Positions 1-7,506 of a stretch of 64,000 nucleotides of DNA are shown here, piece after piece. Within the stretch, counting starts at the first letter, position 1; every line of letters begins with the position of its first letter. A program made the position numbers and the translations under genes. Source of the DNA: an uncultured Sediminibacterium sp. (GTDB taxonomy: Bacteria; Bacteroidota; Bacteroidia; Chitinophagales; Chitinophagaceae); NCBI RefSeq assembly GCF_946481145.1, contig NZ_CAMLMJ010000007.1, positions 80,816-144,815 on the forward strand, read 5' to 3'. The notes below the pieces were generated by a model that made no database searches, had not been told where the DNA came from, and saw only the letters and a list, made by a program, of their open reading frames with translations.

Positions 1-671
1 CCTGCATTTGCTTTCTGGAGTATATATACTGCTTTCCAAACTTCAAGTACATCTTCTGAGCTTACATTATAGGGCTCATATTGAGGATTATCGCTGATCA
101 GGGTGATTTTATTCTTGAGGCGATTATTTTTCATGATGCGTTTGTAGACAACCCCTTCATTTTTGGATAATACGACATAGGTATTGCTGTTTTTCACATC
201 TTCAAGGTCTTCCACTTTTTCACCTACGATTACGCTTCCACTTGGTGTGGGTAGCATACTGTCTCCAATTATTTCAAAAGCCCTGTATTGACCGGGTGAT
301 AACATTGGTAAGGTAAAAGTATTCAGCTCATCTACAAATTCAGGATCTGCATAACCTGCCAGATAGCCTGCTGCAGCTTTTACAGGTACAAACCTTACTT
401 CTGCAACCGCGGCTTCCATTTTAAGCTGTCGGCGTTTTTCCATGTAGGAGCCTCCAGATTTGGCTGCAGTAAGGTCTTTGAGCAGAAATTCTTCCATACT
501 CAGCTTAAATATGTGGCAAATTTGTTTTACCACTTCCAGTCTTGGTTCCGCCCGCTCTTCTTCATAGGCCCCTACCAGCGACCTTTTAATATTGAGCTTA
601 TTGGCGAACTCCTCCTGTGTCCAGCCACGAAGCTTGCGGAGGTAACGTAAATTCTTTCCGGCATTTGACAT
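1..671 (-). CDS. XRE-family regulator with S24 peptidase domain (C-terminus beyond window)
   Basis: This is the N-terminal 223 residues of a DNA-binding regulator that runs off the left edge. Residues 7-60 form an XRE/Cro-type helix-turn-helix (NLRYLRKLRGWTQEEFANKL, then an ERAEP turn). Residues 95-215 match the S24 (LexA/CI-like) fold: Ser138 in GDSM and Lys177 in VVYKRI are at the positions of the serine-lysine dyad. An AAAG segment (residues 99-102) lies where the hinge would be, but whether self-cleavage occurs cannot be told. The ATG at 671 directly precedes the HTH. An inverted repeat at 696-710 just upstream could be its own operator. The family includes phage-type and stress-response repressors; the target here is unknown. 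Confidence 0.85.
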   Translation of the reverse strand, partial: MSNAGKNLRYLRKLRGWTQEEFANKLNIKRSLVGAYEEERAEPRLEVVKQICHIFKLSMEEFLLKDLTAAKSGGSYMEKRRQLKMEAAVAEVRFVPVKAAAGYLAGYADPEFVDELNTFTLPMLSPGQYRAFEIIGDSMLPTPSGSVIVGEKVEDLEDVKNSNTYVVLSKNEGVVYKRIMKNNRLKNKITLISDNPQYEPYNVSSEDVLEVWKAVYILQKANA

Positions 672-695
672 AGCTAACTGATTTAGCCGCAAAAT

Positions 696-710
696 ACTAA
701 TTTTTTTAGT
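696..710. promoter_or_regulatory. Inverted repeat ACTAA-N5-TTAGT upstream of the XRE regulator
   Basis: ACTAA at 696-700 and TTAGT at 706-710 form a perfect dyad centred about 32 bp upstream of the regulator's ATG (on its minus strand). The spacing suits a dimeric repressor, so autoregulation is plausible. The sequence also resembles the dyads in front of blaI at 5184-5219. AT-rich dyads arise by chance, so this is tentative. Confidence 0.35.
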
Positions 711-772
711 TTTACCAAATTTATTTTTTTCCCTCTTTAGGCAAAAAAAAGGCTAACCCCCCAAAACCACAA

Positions 773-850
773 TTTTGACTTTTGATTTTTGACTTTTGGC
801 TTTTGATTTGCGTTAGCAAGTATTTGACAATTCACAATTCACCATTCACC
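773..850. repeat. Two stuttering word repeats upstream of surE
   Basis: Positions 773-809 repeat variants of TTTTGACTTTTGAT, the same family as 29047-29123 and 59351-59424. Positions 824-850 repeat TGACAATTCACAATTCACC, the family seen at 5285-5395, 12592-12683, 19619-19687 and 25851-25876. Here each family is present as one arm only. They fill most of the gap between the regulator and surE. Confidence 0.7.
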
Positions 851-874
851 GCCTACAGTTTGTATCTTGCATCT

Positions 875-1663
875 ATGTCTAAAACAAGTAAACAGAAAGA
901 ACCGGTTATTCTCGTTACGAATGATGATGGCATTAATGCTCCGGGAATTAGGGCGCTCGTAGAAGCCGTTAAAGGATTAGGTAAAATAGTAGTAGTAGCA
1001 CCTGATAAACCGCAAAGCGGAATGGGGCATGCTATTACCATCGGGCAACTGCTGCGATTACAGAAGTCGAATACTTTTGATGGAATAGAAGCTTATAGTT
1101 GTAGTGGTACTCCGGTCGACTGCGTTAAAATTGCCGTTGACAAAATCCTACATCGTAAGCCCGATTTATGTGTGAGCGGAATCAATCATGGCGCCAATCA
1201 TTCCATCAATGTAATTTATTCCGGTACTATGTCTGCAGCACTGGAAGCTTCGATTGAAAGTATTCCCAGTATTGGATTCAGTTTATTGGACCTGAGTATA
1301 GATGCAGACTTTAGCGCTGCCGGAAAATACGCGAGAATCATTGTTCAGCAATTATTAAAAGGCAAAAGTCTGGACAAACACTTGTGCCTCAATGTAAATA
1401 TTCCTGCAGTAGAGGAAAAATTGATTAAGGGTATCAAAATCTGCAGACAGGCTTATGCTAAGTACGAAGAAGAGTTTGATGAGCGTAAGGACCCCCATGG
1501 TAAAAAATACTACTGGCTCACTGGTGAGTTTGTAAATTTCGATAAAGGAAAAGATACCGATGTGTGGGCCTTGAAAAATAATTTTGTAAGTGTGGTTCCT
1601 GTTCAGTTTGACCTGACAAATTATAAGCTGAAACAGCAACTCGAAACCAAATGGAAATTCTGA
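875..1663 (+). CDS. surE: 5'/3'-nucleotidase SurE
   Basis: 262-residue SurE, a metal-dependent phosphatase that dephosphorylates nucleoside 5'- and 3'-monophosphates in the cytoplasm. The family signature is intact near the N-terminus: ILVTNDDG with the paired Asp, then APDKPQSGMGHAIT, YSCSGTPVDCV and VSGINHGAN. The open frame extends upstream to 782, but the added residues are encoded by intergenic repeats. The ATG at 875 (MSKTSKQKEPVILVTNDDG) gives the usual length and is preferred. The stop overlaps the start of the next small gene (TGATG), which suggests translational coupling. Confidence 0.95.
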   Translation: MSKTSKQKEPVILVTNDDGINAPGIRALVEAVKGLGKIVVVAPDKPQSGMGHAITIGQLLRLQKSNTFDGIEAYSCSGTPVDCVKIAVDKILHRKPDLCVSGINHGANHSINVIYSGTMSAALEASIESIPSIGFSLLDLSIDADFSAAGKYARIIVQQLLKGKSLDKHLCLNVNIPAVEEKLIKGIKICRQAYAKYEEEFDERKDPHGKKYYWLTGEFVNFDKGKDTDVWALKNNFVSVVPVQFDLTNYKLKQQLETKWKF

Positions 1664-1956
1664 TGTTTAAAAAAGATCATCTCCGGCTTGGATTGATATT
1701 GGGTTTTCTGGCACCTGTGCTAGGATTCTTTGTGTATTACCTGGTAAAATTCAGGCTGTTTAGTTTTGAGGAATTTTTACAACTGATACGTAAAAACCCT
1801 TCGATGCTTACTGGTATAATCAGTCTGTCGCTGATTGCAAATGCAATTGTGTTTACCCTCTATATTAATCGCCAGAAAGACCAAACAGCTAAAGGGGTAT
1901 TTATCGCCACTTGCATTTACGCATTGGTGGCATTATCATTTAAGTGGTTTGTGTAG
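1663..1956 (+). CDS. Small membrane protein of unknown function
   Basis: 97 residues from the ATG that shares its A with the surE stop codon (TGATG); an in-frame ATG at 1651 would add four residues. Three hydrophobic segments are visible: LGLILGFLAPVLGFFVYYLV, MLTGIISLSLIANAIVFTLY and a C-terminal GVFIATCIYALVALSFKWFV. I recognise no catalytic motif. Position and overlap imply co-transcription with surE. It is followed immediately by a palindromic repeat that could end the transcript. Confidence 0.75.
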   Translation: MFKKDHLRLGLILGFLAPVLGFFVYYLVKFRLFSFEEFLQLIRKNPSMLTGIISLSLIANAIVFTLYINRQKDQTAKGVFIATCIYALVALSFKWFV

Positions 1957-1967
1957 GATTATTTTAG

Positions 1968-2011
1968 CCACAGATTCACAGATTAGAATCGATTAATCTG
2001 TGAATCTGTGG
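1968..2011. repeat. Perfect 18-bp palindrome built from CACAGATTCACAGATTA
   Basis: Arms 1968-1985 and 1994-2011 are exact reverse complements around an 8-nt loop. The arm itself is a near-repeat of CACAGATT. It lies between two convergent genes, ends 10 bp before the stop of the M56 gene, and has no strong T-tract. It looks like a dispersed intergenic palindrome more than a classical terminator, although it could stop transcription from both sides. Confidence 0.7.
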
Positions 2012-2021
2012 ATAAAATAAA

Positions 2022-4784
2022 TCAGGCATTCACGAAAGTAATACTTAGTGTGTGCTCAGCCCTAACAGGTTTACCCTCGTAGATTCCAGGTTTCCAATTT
2101 GGCCCCTTTTTCAACATTCTTTCTGCTTCTTCTTTGGCACCATAACCTGGATCATTGGAAGTTATATTACTTATTCTTCCCTGTTCATCTACTTGAAATG
2201 TTAATAGAACAGTATATTTTCCGATTGGCCCACCTTTATGTTTCACAATATTTTTATCAAGGTTTCTGTCAAGGTATTTTGTCCATGCGGCAATTCCGCC
2301 AGGAAAATAAGGGGGCTCCTTTAGTTTTGCATAAACCTTCTCTAATTGAACATCTTTCACTTTTGATGTCCCTTCATCTCCATCACTAATCACAAAAGTT
2401 ACTGTTTTCTCAAACCTCGATATAACAGGTTTGTCATTTACTTTTGCAGGCACCCAGTTCGGCCCTTTTGAAATTATACGAACTACTTCCGCAGCAGTGC
2501 CATATCCCGGATCATCTATAACTTTTATTTCACTTGGTTTTCCTTGCTTATCAACAATAAACGAAACCTTTACAATATACTTCCCGTTCCCCGCTCCATT
2601 TTCAACAGGAATGGCCGTGTTCAGGTTTCGCTCCAGGTATTTTCGCCAAGCTATTTCTCCGCCAGGAAATGATACGGGTTCTTGTTTTTGAATAACCCCA
2701 TTATCTGATCGATTTGTATTTATTGAGATATTAGTGTTCGTAGAAGGTTCACCAGATGCCTTATTTACCTGTGTTTCACGTACTGCTTCAAAATCTGCTC
2801 TTTTCTTTGAAGTTATTAATACCACTCCTTTCACATTATCCTCAGTATACATTTTTACCGAAGTCGGATCTTTGATGACATCAATTTTACTAATGCTGTT
2901 TGAATTAATTCCATTCAATTGTTGGTAACTTATTTTATCTCCATCCAGCAAATACAAGATACTATCTGCAGACTGGCCGTTCCCAATAACCCTTACAGAT
3001 GGGTTACCTTCAAGACTTATGTATTGCAAATTACCTTTCTCATCTTTCTTTATTGTTTGGACATTTCCAGCAAACGTAAATATGGTCGATTTATCTCCTG
3101 TTAACATTGCCGTATTTATAGGTGTTCCTATTATACTTTTTGAGTCAAGCGGAGCATCCGTAACAGTATATTTTCGATTGGTTTTATTTGTCGCCAAATA
3201 TTGTTCAATACCCTTCAATAAAGCAAGCGCAATTTTTTCCTGGTATTCAGGGTTTTCTAATAAAGAAGCTTCGTCCTTATTTGTTAAATAGCCCGCTTCT
3301 ACCAGTATCGAAGGACTTTTTACTGCCTGTAATACATAAATACCTTTTTGCCTGCTTTTGATTCCAGAAAACGTAATCTGTGACTGCTTAAACATATTGC
3401 CGATCCAATTCGCCAATTGATAACTCTCTTCATAATCAAAGGCCTTAGATTTTTCAGCAACAAATATTTCTGCTCCCTTTAGTGAAGCATCTCCTTTTAG
3501 TTTTCCATTATTCAGCACAATTCCCGAACTGTTCATGTGAATAGATACAAAAAGGTCCGGAGATAATTCATTAGCTGTTTCTGCTGTTTGCTGAACTGTT
3601 TGGTAGGCATCTGAATTTCTTGTTAGTACAATATCCAGATTGGGGTTTTGGTTTTTCTCCTTTAACATTTTCGCCAATTGCAGATTTAAGACTGCCTCTG
3701 TTGTACCATTAATACCTCTTGCCCCTTTATCATCGCCACCATGACCTGGATGAATTACAACGCGATAGGTGCGTGACAATTTTATGGGGGCATAAACGTC
3801 TATTTTATTCCCCGTTACAAATACATCCTTTAGTTGTGAAGATTGGACATCCTGTATTACACTTTCCAGCACATTCTTTACTGAAATCGGATGTAGTGAT
3901 CTGTATTCTTTGTTTCTGAAAGCAAATAAAACAATAACTACTGCCAAAAGTGGTAAAATGAGTAGTCTGCGGATATAACTGAATTTTGGGTTTTTATGAT
4001 TGGTTAACATTTGCAACCTCCTTTTTATGGGTGAAAAAAAGAACGGATGCGTAAGCTCGAAACGTTGTGTTGGATAAACAGCCGTTAACAACATTTGCGC
4101 CAGAGCAGCCGTATCGCCATCCCCAACCGCTTTCTTATCTGCAATGAATTCATGGATCATTTCCATTTCTTTTTTGAGTAGCCAGAAAAATGGATTGAAC
4201 CATCCGGGTATCAGCATAAGCTGAATGAGCAACTTATCAATAGAATGTTTTTGTTGCACATGTGTTAATTCATGCTGAAGTATCTGTTTACCCGATGCGC
4301 TTCGGATATCGATTGCTTCATTCCAGAAAATATATCGGAAAAAAGAAAAGGGCGTCCCCTTAACCTGGGTGATGATAAGAAATACATCTCCTACCTGTTT
4401 GCAGGAATGCGTTTTAAGCAGTTGGTAAATCCGGTACACTGCTTTAACCATGAACGATAATAATAAAACAGATATCGTTAAATAAACAATTTCCACAATG
4501 CCCTCCAGGCTCCAGTGATATCCCTTCGTACCTATCGCTGCTTCTATTTCTGAATTGTTATCTGCTACTACCGATAAAAAACGAAAAACTTGTTGCTGGC
4601 TTGCAGATTCTGTTACCCACTGAATTTTTACCAGCGGAACCATCCATGAAAAAACAGCGACTGTCAATAGGTAGAACCGGTTATACTGGTGAAACTTTTT
4701 ATTGCGTAATGCAATCCAGTAATACCCCATCATGATGGCACTACAAAGTATTACCTGCAGGAAATAATAGGCAGCACTTAGCAT
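2022..4784 (-). CDS. M56 (BlaR1-type) receptor fused to amidase_3, plug-like segment and two TonB_C domains
   Basis: 920 residues. Residues 1-290 are a BlaR1/MecR1-like M56 membrane metallopeptidase with four hydrophobic helices and zinc motif HELTH at 171-175, followed by HEFIADKKAV. Residues 340-530 are an N-acetylmuramoyl-L-alanine amidase (amidase_3): HPGHGG at 345-350, a downstream Glu in TTE, His in SIHMNSS and catalytic Glu496 in LVEAGYLTN. Around 600-665 is a TonB-receptor-plug-like segment (LYLLDGDKIS..IDVIKDPTSVKMYTEDNVKG). Two TonB_C-type repeats follow (about 705-805 and 825-920), both starting FPGG. It is 4 bp from blaI, so BlaI probably represses both. M56-TonB_C fusions are common in Bacteroidota; the inserted amidase is unusual. 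A role in sensing or acting on peptidoglycan is inference. Confidence 0.85.
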   Translation of the reverse strand: MLSAAYYFLQVILCSAIMMGYYWIALRNKKFHQYNRFYLLTVAVFSWMVPLVKIQWVTESASQQQVFRFLSVVADNNSEIEAAIGTKGYHWSLEGIVEIVYLTISVLLLSFMVKAVYRIYQLLKTHSCKQVGDVFLIITQVKGTPFSFFRYIFWNEAIDIRSASGKQILQHELTHVQQKHSIDKLLIQLMLIPGWFNPFFWLLKKEMEMIHEFIADKKAVGDGDTAALAQMLLTAVYPTQRFELTHPFFFSPIKRRLQMLTNHKNPKFSYIRRLLILPLLAVVIVLFAFRNKEYRSLHPISVKNVLESVIQDVQSSQLKDVFVTGNKIDVYAPIKLSRTYRVVIHPGHGGDDKGARGINGTTEAVLNLQLAKMLKEKNQNPNLDIVLTRNSDAYQTVQQTAETANELSPDLFVSIHMNSSGIVLNNGKLKGDASLKGAEIFVAEKSKAFDYEESYQLANWIGNMFKQSQITFSGIKSRQKGIYVLQAVKSPSILVEAGYLTNKDEASLLENPEYQEKIALALLKGIEQYLATNKTNRKYTVTDAPLDSKSIIGTPINTAMLTGDKSTIFTFAGNVQTIKKDEKGNLQYISLEGNPSVRVIGNGQSADSILYLLDGDKISYQQLNGINSNSISKIDVIKDPTSVKMYTEDNVKGVVLITSKKRADFEAVRETQVNKASGEPSTNTNISINTNRSDNGVIQKQEPVSFPGGEIAWRKYLERNLNTAIPVENGAGNGKYIVKVSFIVDKQGKPSEIKVIDDPGYGTAAEVVRIISKGPNWVPAKVNDKPVISRFEKTVTFVISDGDEGTSKVKDVQLEKVYAKLKEPPYFPGGIAAWTKYLDRNLDKNIVKHKGGPIGKYTVLLTFQVDEQGRISNITSNDPGYGAKEEAERMLKKGPNWKPGIYEGKPVRAEHTLSITFVNA

Positions 4785-4788
4785 AGGG

Positions 4789-5151
4789 TTATTTTTTAGC
4801 GTTTTTAATCTCCTGTAACAACAATTCTAATTCACGTACACTGATATCTTTCTGTTTCACCATAAATGAAACCGCCTCACTGAATGAACCCTCGAAATAT
4901 CCTTCCACCAGGTTACGTATGCTACTCGATGAATAGGTTTCTTTAGATACCAATGGATAATAACGATGCATCCTGCCCACCGGTGTTATACCCACAAACC
5001 CTTTTTCTACCAATATTTTTAAAATAGTGGCCACTGTATTTGAATGTGGTTTGGGCTCCGGTTGCTGGTCAAGAATATCTTTTAAAAATGCCTCTTCTAG
5101 TTTCCAGATACTATGCATTATCTGCTCTTCTGCTTTTGTTAATGGCTTCAT
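4789..5151 (-). CDS. blaI: BlaI/MecI/CopY-family transcriptional repressor
   Basis: 120 residues, standard for the family: a winged helix (MKPLTKAEEQIMHSIWKLEE, then SNTVATILKILVEKGFVG and the wing GRMHRYYPLV) followed by a C-terminal dimerisation helix pair. Family members repress their own operon and are cleaved when a partner M56 receptor is activated. The partner is the next gene, 4 bp downstream. Two dyads at 5184-5219 upstream of the ATG are the probable operators. The name is by family; no beta-lactamase gene is in the window. Confidence 0.9.
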   Translation of the reverse strand: MKPLTKAEEQIMHSIWKLEEAFLKDILDQQPEPKPHSNTVATILKILVEKGFVGITPVGRMHRYYPLVSKETYSSSSIRNLVEGYFEGSFSEAVSFMVKQKDISVRELELLLQEIKNAKK

Positions 5152-5183
5152 GGGGGATTATTTTAAACTCATTACAAACCTAA

Positions 5184-5219
5184 AACTAATTTTTTAGTTT
5201 TACAACTATTTTTTTAGTT
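5184..5219 (-). promoter_or_regulatory. Tandem BlaI-type operators AACTA-N6-TAGTT
   Basis: AACTA-N6-TAGTT occurs twice, at 5184-5199 and 5204-5219, with starts 20 bp apart, so two dimers would sit nearly on the same face of the helix. The first copy extends to a 9-bp perfect dyad (5181-5189/5194-5202). They lie 33-68 bp upstream of the blaI ATG. The location and symmetry fit repressor operators; the exact base pattern is inferred, not taken from a known BlaI site. Confidence 0.6.
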
Positions 5220-5284
5220 AAATAAAAAATAAATTCCCATTAAGGCTGTTATGCGTAGGTAGGAATGTAATTTGCGGGATGATA

Positions 5285-5395
5285 TGTGAATTGTCAATAG
5301 TGAATGGTGAATAAGAAGGTTTAATTAGCCGCGTTACAAATTCACCATTCACCATTGACAATTCACGTTTCACGTTTCAGATTTCACAATTGACA
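5285..5395. repeat. Hairpin repeat of the GTGAATTGTCAAT family in front of lpxB
   Basis: The arm at 5287-5312 pairs with 5340-5365 over 26 bp with a single mismatch, around a 27-nt loop. Each arm is made of near copies of TGAATTGTCAA/TGAATGG. Further degenerate units (CACGTTTCACGTTTCAGATTT) continue up to the lpxB start codon at 5396, so the lpxB leader is made of this repeat. Confidence 0.8.
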
Positions 5396-6508
5396 ATGAA
5401 ATATTACCTCATTTCCGGTGAAGCCAGTGGTGATTTACATGGCAGTAACCTAATAAAGGCTTTAAAAAAACAAGACCCTTCGGCAGAAATCCGCTGTTGG
5501 GGTGGCGACCTTATGCAAAATGCAGGAGGCACGCTTGTTAAACATTACCGCGACCTTGCTTTTATGGGTTTTAGCGAGGTAGTAATGAACCTGCCAACTA
5601 TCATACGCAATATCAAATTTTGCAAGACCGATATTAAGCAGTGGCAACCTGATGTATTGGTACTAATTGATTACCCCGGCTTTAACCTTCGCATTGCATC
5701 ATGGGCAAAACAAGAAGGATTTAAAGTTGCCTACTATATTTCGCCGCAGGTTTGGGCCTGGAAAGAAAACAGGGTTAAACAAATGAAACAATGCATCGAC
5801 AAAATGCTTTGCATACTTCCTTTTGAAAAAAATTACTATAAAAACAAATGGAACTGGGATGTTGAATATGTCGGACATCCACTGATAGAAGTAATTGAAC
5901 AGAAAACAAAGGATGCAGAAAAAATTAGCGATCCAAATCAACACAAAAATATTATTGCTTTACTTCCGGGAAGTCGCAAACAGGAAATAGCTAAAAAACT
6001 GCCCATCATGCTCAGTGTAGCCAGTCATTTTCCTGACTACGAATTTGTGGTAGCTAAAGCACCGGGGTTAGACGACCATTTTTACCAGCCCTTTCTTTCA
6101 ACAGCTCCAAATGTTAGCAGTATTAGCAATCAAACTTATGATCTGTTGTTAAAATCAAAAGCCGCTCTTGTTACCAGCGGAACGGCAACACTTGAAACAG
6201 CTTTACTAAAAGTACCCGAAGTTGTTTGCTATAAAGGAAGTAATATCAGTTACCAGATTGCTAAACGACTAATCAGTATAAAATATATTTCTCTGGTAAA
6301 CCTCATTATGGATAAACTTGTGGTAAAAGAATTGATTCAACATGAATTAAATACTGAAAACCTGGTGACTGAATTGTCGCTTATCCTTAATGACGATCAA
6401 TACCGTCAAAAAATATTATCAGACTATGATGCTTTATGGCAGGTTTTGTCGGAAGGAGGTAATGCTTCTCAACTAGCCGCTCGGGAGATTTGGCTGCTAG
6501 CTTCTTAA
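5396..6508 (+). CDS. lpxB: Lipid-A-disaccharide synthase
   Basis: 370 residues. LpxB condenses UDP-2,3-diacylglucosamine with lipid X to form the lipid A disaccharide at the inner membrane. It opens with the diagnostic KYYLISGEASGDLHGSNL. GFSEVV, LIDYPGFNLR, YYISPQVWAW, YVGHPL, LLPGSRKQEI and TSGTATLETALL follow in order, covering the whole GT19 family. The open frame starts at a TTG six bases upstream; the ATG at 5396 is preferred. The final residues (EIWLLAS) are encoded by bases that resemble the inverted end of the dispersed element beginning at 6482, so the C-terminus may have been re-set by a repeat insertion. Confidence 0.95.
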   Translation: MKYYLISGEASGDLHGSNLIKALKKQDPSAEIRCWGGDLMQNAGGTLVKHYRDLAFMGFSEVVMNLPTIIRNIKFCKTDIKQWQPDVLVLIDYPGFNLRIASWAKQEGFKVAYYISPQVWAWKENRVKQMKQCIDKMLCILPFEKNYYKNKWNWDVEYVGHPLIEVIEQKTKDAEKISDPNQHKNIIALLPGSRKQEIAKKLPIMLSVASHFPDYEFVVAKAPGLDDHFYQPFLSTAPNVSSISNQTYDLLLKSKAALVTSGTATLETALLKVPEVVCYKGSNISYQIAKRLISIKYISLVNLIMDKLVVKELIQHELNTENLVTELSLILNDDQYRQKILSDYDALWQVLSEGGNASQLAAREIWLLAS

Positions 6509-6680
6509 GGGAGTCTACTGACTAAGCTCTAGCTGCGAGCTTTGATTGACGGACATTAAAGCTTTCTGCTATTAATAGAACACAGATTATCATGATTTTC
6601 AAGATCTATCTTGACAAATCATAATAATCATGATAATCCGTGTTCTATCCAACGCTAAAATGAAGTAAAGAGCTGCCGCG
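6482..6680. repeat. Composite dispersed element, degenerate copy C
   Basis: It starts with CGGGAGATTTGGCTGCTAGC inside the last codons of lpxB, similar to the left end of copy A at 23832. AGC-rich units follow (AAGCTCTAGCTGCGAGC), then CTTTCTGCTATTAATAGAAC (6562-6581), shared with copies A and B. The palindrome AACACAGATTATCATGATT..AATCATGATAATCCGTGTT spans about 6579-6645. The right end (from GCTAAAATGAAG) is poorly conserved. The gap 6509-6714 holds nothing else recognisable. Confidence 0.65.
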
Positions 6681-6714
6681 TACAGTACCCCTTCTCCTTC
6701 TTTTAATAAAATAA

Positions 6715-7275
6715 TTATTTAAAGGAGATAAATATATTGTTGCGGTCGTATAAACGAAGCTTGTCCAATGCTTCCCCGATTTCTTTCTTCCATTTATTTA
6801 CCAGTATATTATCCTGCATATTTGCAACCTCTGCATCAAACGCATTATCCATACGATGTCGTAACAAATTAATTGAGTCACCAATACTTTTTATCGTTGC
6901 TTCAAACCCATTATAAGAGAACTTTTCTGTACTCAATATCTCCATCATCTTTCGCTTGTGTAATTCTGCAATATTGAAATGAATCTGTTCATGTTCAAGT
7001 AATACAGCGTCTCGCTTGGTTTTTGTCCAGGAACTTTTCTTCATGAACAAAGTAACAAACTCAAATCTAGCAAGGGTTTTATAAACAGTAACTTTGTATT
7101 TAATTTCAGCATGTGTGAGTGCAGTAAAATGAGATTGATCATCAGGTAATCCCTTATAATCTGTCCAATTGAGGGTTTGCTTAGATTGCCACGGAATGGT
7201 ATCTGCTACCTGAGCATTGGATAATACTCCGTATAAGCAGGATGCAAGCAGTAGTATCACAGCTCCAGATTTCAT
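6715..7275 (-). CDS. Secreted DUF922-type Zn-dependent protease-like protein
   Basis: 186 residues with an N-terminal signal peptide (about residues 1-22, ending near SNAQ). The zinc-binding HExxH motif is HEQIH at 95-99, inside LLEHEQIHFNIAELHKRKM. The preceding LNWTDYKG and the pattern of conserved aromatic residues match what I know of the DUF922 group of predicted secreted proteases. The substrate is unknown. The next gene upstream, at 7303, reads the same way and may share its transcript. Confidence 0.7.
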   Translation of the reverse strand: MKSGAVILLLASCLYGVLSNAQVADTIPWQSKQTLNWTDYKGLPDDQSHFTALTHAEIKYKVTVYKTLARFEFVTLFMKKSSWTKTKRDAVLLEHEQIHFNIAELHKRKMMEILSTEKFSYNGFEATIKSIGDSINLLRHRMDNAFDAEVANMQDNILVNKWKKEIGEALDKLRLYDRNNIFISFK

Positions 7276-7302
7276 CCTTGAATTTATAAAAAAAGGGATG
7301 TA

Positions 7303-7479
7303 TTATCGGAAAAGAGGGAGTATTACCAGTTTAAAAATAATGATACATACTGCTGCAATAAACATTAGTAGTGAGATCCGGTTCATCCCATGCATGTATT
7401 TCATCCATTGGGTACGTTCCTGGTTCGGATCTTTCTTTTTGATGTAGAGGTATTCTGCGAGTTGTCTGAAAATGCTCAT
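7303..7479 (-). CDS. Small single-pass membrane protein (possibly DUF6728)
   Basis: 58 residues from the ATG at 7479; the open frame extends to a TTG at 7497. It has a charged N-terminal half (EYLYIKKKDPNQERTQW), then HGMNRISLLMFIAAVCIIIF as a transmembrane helix. Short proteins with YLYIKKKDP and HGMNRIS are widespread in Bacteroidota; I believe they carry the DUF6728 label but cannot confirm it. Function unknown. Confidence 0.6.
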   Translation of the reverse strand: MSIFRQLAEYLYIKKKDPNQERTQWMKYMHGMNRISLLMFIAAVCIIIFKLVILPLFR

Positions 7480-7506
7480 AACTACCTGTTTATACAAAAT
7501 TACTGC

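Noticed and set aside
2022..5151. Beta-lactam resistance operon
   Set aside because: BlaI and M56 are present but there is no beta-lactamase or penicillin-binding sensor domain; the receptor carries an amidase instead.
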